From Natronoflexus pectinivorans (GTDB lineage Bacteria; Bacteroidota; Bacteroidia; Bacteroidales; Marinilabiliaceae): a stretch of DNA of 64,000 nucleotides. Positions 57,887-64,000 of the stretch are shown here, piece after piece (position 1 is the first letter of the stretch; the number at the start of each line of letters is the position of its first letter). The notes beneath the pieces were generated by a model, which had not been told where the DNA came from, did not search any database, and saw only the letters and a list, made by a program, of their open reading frames with translations. The DNA is taken from contig NZ_SLWK01000008.1 of assembly GCF_004345615.1 (NCBI RefSeq), positions 123,043 to 187,042 on the forward strand, read 5' to 3'. Both the position numbers and the translations under genes were made by a program.

Positions 57887-60800
57887 ATGAAGAAAGTTCT
57901 TTTGGCACTTTCGTTCGTAATGGTATTCGGGATAAGTGCACTGTTTGCACAAACACGAACCATTACAGGAACAGTCACAGGAAGTGATGACGGGATGCCT
58001 ATCCCGGGAGCATCAGTATTTGTGGAAGGTACTACCATCGGTACCGTAACACAGGTAGATGGATCTTATTCTCTTAACGTACCTCAGGATGCCGAAGTTT
58101 TGGTGTTCTCATTTGTAGGTATGGAAACTTTGAGAGAAAATATTGCTGGCAGAAGTATTATTGACATTGCATTACGAAGTGGTGCGATTGCCATGGATGA
58201 GGTTGTAGTAGTTGCTTATGGTACCGCTACCAGACAAGCTTTTACAGGATCGGCCGCAGTAGTTGATTCCCGTGAAATTTCAAGACGTCAGGTATCCAAC
58301 ATAACACAAGCTCTTGCTGGGCAGGTGGCTGGTGTACAGGCAACAAGTTCTTCCGGACAGCCTGGTTCGGCAGCTAATATACGAATTCGTGGTATTGGAT
58401 CAATGAGTGCAAGTAATGCACCACTGTATATTGTTGATGGTATGCCTTTCGAAGGCAACATTGCTGCCATAAATTCTCAGGATATTGAAAGTATTTCTGT
58501 CTTGAAAGATGCTGCCGCAAGTGCAATTTACGGTGCGCGCGGCGCAAATGGTGTAGTTATTATAACAACTAAGCAAGGACGTCGTGGTGATGCAGTCGTA
58601 ACTGTAGATAGTCGTTGGGGAGTAAACTCTCGCGGAGTACCACAATATGATGTTATGACAGATCCGGCTATGTATTATGAAACTTTTTACAGGAGTTTGT
58701 ATAACAGTCGTATCTATGCTGGACAATCAGCTGCAGCTGCACATGCTTTTGCTCAAAACAACTTACTTGACCCCAATCAGGGAGGTTTAGGATATCAGGT
58801 TTACACTATTCCTGAAGGAGAATACCTTGTTGGAACCAATTTTAAACTGAATCCAAATGCTACTCTTGGTTATACCGATGGCCAATATTACTATACTCCA
58901 GATGATTGGTATAAAGAATTGTTCGACACTGGAAATTTAAGAAAGGAGCATAATGTATCTGTTTCTGGATCAACTGATAAGATGAATTATTTTATCTCTG
59001 CGGGTTATTTGGATGATAGTGGTATTATAGATGGCTCAGGTTTTACCAGATATACTGTTCGTTCATCTACAGATTATCAGGCAAAAGATTGGCTTAAAGT
59101 TGGCGCCAATGTTGGTTATACTAACTATAACATTCAGGCTCCTCCGGGACAAACCACTTGGGGGTCTTCGGGTAACCTGTTCTATACATCTAACTTAATG
59201 GCTCCAATATACCCAATGTATGTTAGAAATCCTGACGGAACCATTATGAAGGATGAACGGGGAATTACAGTTTATGATTTCGGATCAACCACTAATTTCA
59301 GTCGTCCTTTTATGGGACTATCGAATCCCGGGATTACCATGAAATTAAACTCACACAATGCGTTAACTGATGTTTTAAATAGTAGATGGTATGCCCAGAT
59401 TGATCTTTACGAGGGACTTCAGTTTAATACAAATATTGGTGTGAACGTAAGAAACCAGCGTACTTCCCGTCTTTATAATCCATTTTATGGTGGAGCTGCT
59501 AGTGATGATGGTCAGGTGCGGGTAAGACATGACCGGACTTTTGGTGTTACTCAACAGTACTTAATGACTTACAGGTTCGATATTGATAACCGACACAATA
59601 TTGACCTTTTGGCAGGTTATGAAACATACGATTTAAAGATGCAAAGACTTGATATATTTAATCGTAAGTTGTATAATCCAAATGTTGGAGAAATTGGAAA
59701 CTCAATTCACGATAGTCCTGATATTGATTCTTATACTGATTATTACCAGACTCATGGTTTCCTGGGACGAGTTCAGTATGACTATGAAGGAAGAATTTTT
59801 GTTTCGAGTTCTTTCCGTAGAGACGCTTCATCAAGATTCCACCCTGATAACCAGTGGGGTAATTTTGGAAGTATTGGAGCAGCTTGGTTAATTAGTAGAG
59901 AGAACTTTTTTACTAATTTAGGTTTGGGCGGCTGGCTAGATTTGTTGAAATTAAAAGCCAGTTACGGTATGCAGGGTAATGATAATCTTATTTTCCAAGG
60001 TAATCCAAACTATTATCCATACCTTGATCAATATGAGGTGTTTAATGCAGATGGAGATTTCGCAACCCGACTACATTATAAGGGTAACCGTGATATAACA
60101 TGGGAAACATCGCATAGTTTTAATACAGGTATAGAGTTTTCTATGTTTCGCGACAGGCTTGTTGGTAGTGTAGAGTATTTCCAACGCAAAACCAGCGACC
60201 TTCTATATTATCAACCAGTACCAGAATCATTAGGTTATTCTACCATTCCAATGAACGTTGGTGAAGTTATAAACAAAGGAGTTGAAGTTGATCTTGCAGC
60301 TACATTGGTTAACTTACCTAACTTTCACTGGCGTTTAAACCTGAATGCTACGCATTATAAAAATGAAGTGTTAGATCTTGCAGAAGCTGTTCGAGAGGAT
60401 GGTATAAAAATGGCTACACGTATTATCTCTGTGGGAGGGTCTTTATATGATTCATTCTTAAGGCATTATGCGGGTGTTGATCCGGCAACTGGTAAGGCAT
60501 TATATTACATGGTTGATAGCAGTACAAGCGACTACATCCTAGATGATAATGGCAACAGAACTGTAACTGATGTTTATACCGAAACTTATCAAGTTAACAT
60601 GGGTAGTACTTTACCTAAAGTTTACGGAGGATTTGGAACTTCAATGGAGTTTTATGGTTTCGATGTCTCTCTTGCTTTTGGTTATCAATTGGGAGGAAAA
60701 GTATTTGATGGTACTTATCAGTCCTTAATGCATGGTGGTGATGAAGCAGGGATTAATTGGCATAAGGACATTCTTGACGCATGGTCATTTGATAACCCAA

Positions 60801-61111
60801 ATAGTAATGTCCCAAGGTTAAATGCAAGTGACGATAACCGTCAAATGCATTCATCGAGATTCCTTCAAAGTTCTGACTATTTAAGTATAAACAATATTAC
60901 AGTAGGATATACTTTACCTCGTCAGATTACTGATTATTTAAATCTGGGTAGCGCTCGAATTTATTTTGCCGGAGATAATGTTGCATTGTTAACTTCTCGT
61001 AAAGGTCTGGATCCTCGTCAGGATTTTGGAGGTATTAACTGGCAATCTGTTGGAAGCCATAATTACTCAGCTTTGCGCACATTATCAGGTGGTATTTCGG
61101 TAACTTTTTAA
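57887..61111 (+). CDS. susC: SusC-family TonB-linked outer-membrane transporter
   Basis: A 1074-residue outer-membrane importer for oligosaccharides. A signal peptide ends at about residue 22 (ALFAQ). A carboxypeptidase-D-like domain follows (TITGTVTGSDDGMPIPGASVFVEGT, residues 25-105), then a TonB-box region (MDEVVVVAYG) and the plug (LAGQVAGVQATSSSGQPGSAANIRIRGIGSM, LYIVDGMPF, VLKDAAASAIYGARGANGVVIITTK). A beta barrel ends in SVTF. It is the first gene of a three-gene unit with SusD (17-bp gap) and a lipoprotein. No glycoside hydrolase is visible in this unit, so the glycan is unknown. Confidence 0.97.
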   Translation: MKKVLLALSFVMVFGISALFAQTRTITGTVTGSDDGMPIPGASVFVEGTTIGTVTQVDGSYSLNVPQDAEVLVFSFVGMETLRENIAGRSIIDIALRSGAIAMDEVVVVAYGTATRQAFTGSAAVVDSREISRRQVSNITQALAGQVAGVQATSSSGQPGSAANIRIRGIGSMSASNAPLYIVDGMPFEGNIAAINSQDIESISVLKDAAASAIYGARGANGVVIITTKQGRRGDAVVTVDSRWGVNSRGVPQYDVMTDPAMYYETFYRSLYNSRIYAGQSAAAAHAFAQNNLLDPNQGGLGYQVYTIPEGEYLVGTNFKLNPNATLGYTDGQYYYTPDDWYKELFDTGNLRKEHNVSVSGSTDKMNYFISAGYLDDSGIIDGSGFTRYTVRSSTDYQAKDWLKVGANVGYTNYNIQAPPGQTTWGSSGNLFYTSNLMAPIYPMYVRNPDGTIMKDERGITVYDFGSTTNFSRPFMGLSNPGITMKLNSHNALTDVLNSRWYAQIDLYEGLQFNTNIGVNVRNQRTSRLYNPFYGGAASDDGQVRVRHDRTFGVTQQYLMTYRFDIDNRHNIDLLAGYETYDLKMQRLDIFNRKLYNPNVGEIGNSIHDSPDIDSYTDYYQTHGFLGRVQYDYEGRIFVSSSFRRDASSRFHPDNQWGNFGSIGAAWLISRENFFTNLGLGGWLDLLKLKASYGMQGNDNLIFQGNPNYYPYLDQYEVFNADGDFATRLHYKGNRDITWETSHSFNTGIEFSMFRDRLVGSVEYFQRKTSDLLYYQPVPESLGYSTIPMNVGEVINKGVEVDLAATLVNLPNFHWRLNLNATHYKNEVLDLAEAVREDGIKMATRIISVGGSLYDSFLRHYAGVDPATGKALYYMVDSSTSDYILDDNGNRTVTDVYTETYQVNMGSTLPKVYGGFGTSMEFYGFDVSLAFGYQLGGKVFDGTYQSLMHGGDEAGINWHKDILDAWSFDNPNSNVPRLNASDDNRQMHSSRFLQSSDYLSINNITVGYTLPRQITDYLNLGSARIYFAGDNVALLTSRKGLDPRQDFGGINWQSVGSHNYSALRTLSGGISVTF

Positions 61112-61128
61112 GCTGAACAATTTTAAAT

Positions 61129-62790
61129 ATGAGTATTATGAAAAATATATTAAATAAATTCCTGTTGTTGTTGATAGGACTGCCATTAATGGTATCCTGT
61201 GTAGATGACCTAGATACAGCTCCAGAAGGATCCATTTTAACTGAAGCTCAAAAAGCAGAGGTTGCAGAGTTATTACCCGAAAGGTTATCTGCAGATTTAA
61301 ATGGGATGTATGCTATTATGGGAGCACAATTCCCTGTATTACCGTCGAATGAGAGGCATGATGATTATGGGTATCCCTCTATCACTCTTGCTTTGGATCA
61401 TAATGGTCCTGACATGGTAAGTCCAGATGCAGGTTTTAACTGGTTTGGGACACCTGGTAGATTTCAGGATAGAAATTATACTTTTGCCAGCCCTTATATT
61501 CGTTGGGCATTCTTCTATAACCAAATTAAATTGGCTAATGACCTTTTGTCAGCTATTCCTGAAGATACAGAGTCTCAAGAGTTGTTGTATTATAAAGGGC
61601 AAGCTCTCGCTGTTCGTGCATTTGACTATTTTCATTTAGTTCAGATGTACCAATTCACTTATCTTGGTAACGAAGATAAGCCAGCTGTACCTATCATTAC
61701 TCATGATATGGAGGAAGAGCCAATCGAGAACCCACGAGCAACTGTTCGTGAGGTGTATGAATTAATTATGAATGACCTGAATGCAGCGATTCCATTACTT
61801 GAAGGATTCCAGAGACCAAATAAAAATGCTGTTAATCAACAGGTCGCGTATGGTATTCGTGCTCGAGTTAATTTAGTTATGGGTAACTGGCAGCAGGCGG
61901 CAAGTGATGCCGCTACCGCACGAGCAGGATTCCCATTTCTGAGCCTGTCTGAGGCAGCTCAACCTGGATTCAATTCAGTATCTGCGCCAAACTGGATGTG
62001 GGGTGTAATTATTAATCCCATAAATATACCATCTAACTACGTAAACTGGCCTTCAAAATTAAGCTCTTTTGTCGATAACAGCTACACAGCTAACGTAGGA
62101 CAGTATAAGAGTATTAATAATTTGTTATGGTCTAAAATTCCTGATTCTGATGTTCGTAAAGGCTGGTGGGTTGATGCAAATCTTGAGTCACCTATTCTTG
62201 AAAACTTAAGATGGCCTGGTTTTCCTGACGACCCAATTGGACCATTGAGTATTTCAGAAGTGAAAATGCCTTTCCTTCCTTACACCAATATCAAGTTTGC
62301 AGCAAATAACAATGTAATCGGTAATACCGATAATGCATCTGATTGGGTTTTAATGCGTTCAGAAGAGATGCTTCTAATTGAAGCTGAAGCTCTGGCTATG
62401 GGAGGTGATGTGCCAGCGGGAGCAGCTCTTCTTGAAGATTTTATCCGTAATTACCGAAACCCTGAGTATACAGTTACAGCATCAGGCGCTCAGGATTTTA
62501 GAATGGAAATTTGGAAACAAAGAAGGGTCGAGTTATGGGGAGAAGGTTTTAGCTTCTTTGATTTAATGCGACTGAATCAAAATCTTGTTCGCTTTAATGA
62601 TCGCATACAGACGAACTATCCTGAAGTGATGAGATTTAACATGGCTGCTGGAGATCCTTGGTTGCTATTGAGAATTCCTCTAAGAGAAATAAACTCCAAC
62701 AGAGGTATTTCTGAAGGAGATAATAATTCAGGAGGCTCTCAACCTACCATTGGTGCCGGTGCTGGCCTTTCTGATCCAATTACTGATTAA
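61129..62790 (+). CDS. susD: SusD-family surface glycan-binding lipoprotein
   Basis: A 553-residue outer-membrane lipoprotein that caps the SusC barrel and captures glycan. The lipobox is LMVSC with Cys24. SusD/RagB blocks: YYKGQALAVRAFDYFHLVQMYQ (the TPR-like YFxLVQ pattern), YELIMNDLNAAIPLL, LMRSEEMLLIEAEALAMGG and WKQRRVELWGEGFSFFDLMRLNQNL near the C-terminus. Start is ATG 61129, or ATG 61138 (MKNILNKF). It lies 17 bp after susC and 40 bp before the next gene, in one operon. Confidence 0.95.
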   Translation: MSIMKNILNKFLLLLIGLPLMVSCVDDLDTAPEGSILTEAQKAEVAELLPERLSADLNGMYAIMGAQFPVLPSNERHDDYGYPSITLALDHNGPDMVSPDAGFNWFGTPGRFQDRNYTFASPYIRWAFFYNQIKLANDLLSAIPEDTESQELLYYKGQALAVRAFDYFHLVQMYQFTYLGNEDKPAVPIITHDMEEEPIENPRATVREVYELIMNDLNAAIPLLEGFQRPNKNAVNQQVAYGIRARVNLVMGNWQQAASDAATARAGFPFLSLSEAAQPGFNSVSAPNWMWGVIINPINIPSNYVNWPSKLSSFVDNSYTANVGQYKSINNLLWSKIPDSDVRKGWWVDANLESPILENLRWPGFPDDPIGPLSISEVKMPFLPYTNIKFAANNNVIGNTDNASDWVLMRSEEMLLIEAEALAMGGDVPAGAALLEDFIRNYRNPEYTVTASGAQDFRMEIWKQRRVELWGEGFSFFDLMRLNQNLVRFNDRIQTNYPEVMRFNMAAGDPWLLLRIPLREINSNRGISEGDNNSGGSQPTIGAGAGLSDPITD

Positions 62791-62830
62791 TTGGCTTGCT
62801 TAATTTGTTTAACGTATTAATTAGTGTTAT

Positions 62831-63652
62831 ATGAAACGACATAATATAATATTAAGTTTCTTAACTGGGATTTTGGTACTGTTTGCTTCTGCATGTTCAG
62901 ATGATATTCCAGACAGAGAACCATCTTTTGTGCCAAATCCCAATGCTGCAAAAGTTTATTTTGCAAATGATGAACCAGCAAAATATGAAGTATTGCCTGT
63001 AGATAACAGTGTGAACGTTACCATTTCAAGGGTTGAAACGGCTGGCGCTTTAACTGTAAACTTCGAGGTGTTAGATCTCTCTGGTGTTTTCACTATTCCT
63101 AGCAGCGTTACATTTGCTGCAGGTGAATCAGAGGTGACATTTGAAGTAGGTTTTGATAATCTTGAAGTATTTGTTGAGTATCGGGCCGAAATCAGAATTG
63201 ATGAAGTTCATACTAATCCTTATATTGAAATGGATGGAACTCCAAACTTCATGCTTACTGTACTTCAGTCTGATTGGAGTCCATATGCCAACGGTGTATA
63301 TTTTTCTGATTTTTTTGATGCCGAATGGGAGCAAGTTCTTCAGTACTCTGAAATACTTGAAATGTACCGTTTGCCAAGTCTTTATGCAGATGGTTTCCAT
63401 TACATGTTTGCTTGGGATGGTGGAGAGGAAATTCTTCCTGGTGGTACACGAAATGCTTCCGGATTTTATACTCAGCAATCAGGTTATGTACATCCAACAC
63501 ATGGCATGGTAAGTACAAATACCGATCCCGATGTCGACTATACATATTATGATGCAGAAAGTAATATGTTCGTTTTCGATCGACAGTTTACTGTTGCTGC
63601 AGGTAGTTTTGGCTGGTTTACTGAGACATATACAATTACCGAACTCTACTAG
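62831..63652 (+). CDS. Calx-beta-like lipoprotein of the SusCD operon
   Basis: A 273-residue lipoprotein with a lipobox at FASAC (Cys22). The N-terminal half (about 40-140) resembles a Calx-beta fold (VNVTISRVETAGALTVNFEVLD, SSVTFAAGESEVTFEVGFDNL). The C-terminal half is rich in aromatic residues and acidic loops (GVYFSDFFDAEWEQVLQY). Third genes in SusCD operons commonly encode surface glycan-binding proteins, a likely role here. No specific family was recognised for the second half. Confidence 0.75.
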   Translation: MKRHNIILSFLTGILVLFASACSDDIPDREPSFVPNPNAAKVYFANDEPAKYEVLPVDNSVNVTISRVETAGALTVNFEVLDLSGVFTIPSSVTFAAGESEVTFEVGFDNLEVFVEYRAEIRIDEVHTNPYIEMDGTPNFMLTVLQSDWSPYANGVYFSDFFDAEWEQVLQYSEILEMYRLPSLYADGFHYMFAWDGGEEILPGGTRNASGFYTQQSGYVHPTHGMVSTNTDPDVDYTYYDAESNMFVFDRQFTVAAGSFGWFTETYTITELY

Positions 63653-63682
63653 AATTTAAGAGCAACTGTAATTTAGATTTAA

Positions 63683-63712
63683 AAAAAAGGTGGCCATTTG
63701 GTCACCTTTTTT
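63683..63712 (+). terminator. intrinsic terminator after the SusCD operon
   Basis: AAAAAAGGTGGCC, loop ATTT, then GGTCACCTTTTTT; one mismatch in the stem and a good T tract. Confidence 0.85.
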
Positions 63713-63895
63713 ATTCTCCATTACCCATCTATGAAATTTGTTTATCAATATAGATCATAGTTCCTTTGCGTGATGTTTCTTAGCGTTAATGTAATAATAT
63801 TTATTCCTAAGCTAATATATAAACTATATTTCTTTTATGGCTGACTTTAATGCTCATCGTTATTAGTTTGATAATGACCGGTGACCTTATGCAAA

Positions 63896-63983
63896 ATCCG
63901 GAGGCATCCGGACATGCGTTCTGGAATTATCCGGACAGCTAATCCGGGATTATCCGGACAGTCATTCCGGAAACATCCGGACA
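63896..63983. repeat. 23-bp-period array of ATCCGGACA units
   Basis: ATCCGGACA occurs at 63906, 63929, 63952 and 63975, spaced exactly 23 bp. A second related half-site (ATCCGGAGG, TTCTGGAAT, ATCCGGGAT, TTCCGGAAA) precedes or follows each by 10 or 13 bp, beginning at 63896, 63919, 63942 and 63965. The array runs close to the window edge and could continue as part of a larger element such as an insertion-sequence end. The stretch 63713-63895 shows no gene. Confidence 0.7.
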
Positions 63984-64000
63984 CTAAATTAGGTCTGTTT

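Noticed and set aside
63896..63983. CRISPR array
   Set aside because: The period is only 23 bp, the intervening 14 bases are themselves related CCGG half-sites, and no cas genes are visible.

Overview
The window looks like a chromosomal segment of a member of the phylum Bacteroidota, probably a Marinilabiliales-type member of the Bacteroidia. Three things point there: a type IX secretion (T9SS)-type C-terminal tail, a SusC/SusD pair and a TonB receptor/DUF4249 pair, and promoters that fit the Bacteroidota consensus TTG-N19-TAnnTTTG. The lineage below phylum is inference. I recognise no rRNA, tRNA, CRISPR array or phage genes.

Layout. 1-1.6 kb: the 3' end of a large secreted, repeat-bearing, T9SS-exported protein. 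1.8-5.9 kb: PEP carboxylase and an OFA-type MFS transporter. 6.4-9.3 kb: two GH43 glycosidases. 9.4-10.7 kb: an unknown membrane protein and a hotdog thioesterase. 10.7-14.3 kb (minus strand): a tight five-gene cluster of SatD-like HTH protein, DUF3307, LrgA, LrgB and DUF819. 14.8-22.2 kb: a complete thiamin operon (promoter, TPP riboswitch, thiS, thiC, ThiE-like, thiD, thiE, thiG, thiH, thiF), interrupted by a MITE-like element. 22.2-24.7 kb (minus): menC and menA, separated by a GxxExxY cassette whose gene carries a nonsense codon. 24.8-29.5 kb: an XRE/S24 repressor, a DUF1508 protein, a YkgJ-type protein, an AbgT transporter and a methyltransferase. 29.6-36.2 kb: a CE15-like esterase, a thioesterase, a TonB receptor with its DUF4249 lipoprotein, and a lipoprotein with an Asp/Trp tail. 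36.3-43.1 kb: ABC-F ATPase, plant-like MTA nucleosidase, menE, a TPR-like protein, a glycosyltransferase and a cytidylate-kinase-like protein. 43.4-46.8 kb: a 1148-residue PPi-dependent PEP carboxykinase. 47.1-50.4 kb: a GH95 fucosidase and a fructosamine-kinase-like protein. 50.7-56.4 kb: a complete RND efflux operon. 57.5-63.7 kb: SusC, SusD and a lipoprotein. The window ends in a 23-bp-period repeat array.

Functionally the segment fits an anaerobic or facultative polysaccharide degrader. GH43 enzymes, a CE15-like esterase, GH95 and SusCD address plant or algal glycans (arabinoxylan, fucosylated polymers). Two enzymes at the PEP/oxaloacetate node (PEP carboxylase and PPi-PEPCK) fit a fermentative C4-dicarboxylate metabolism. 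menA, menC and menE serve menaquinone synthesis.

The least ordinary features are the PPi-PEPCK beside an intact PEP carboxylase, the GxxExxY cassette flanked by inverted repeats inside a men gene pair, the 182-bp MITE-like element inside the thi operon, the terminal array of alternating half-sites, and the SatD/DUF3307/LrgAB/DUF819 cluster. No single clearly new defence or catalytic system stands out; these are the best leads.
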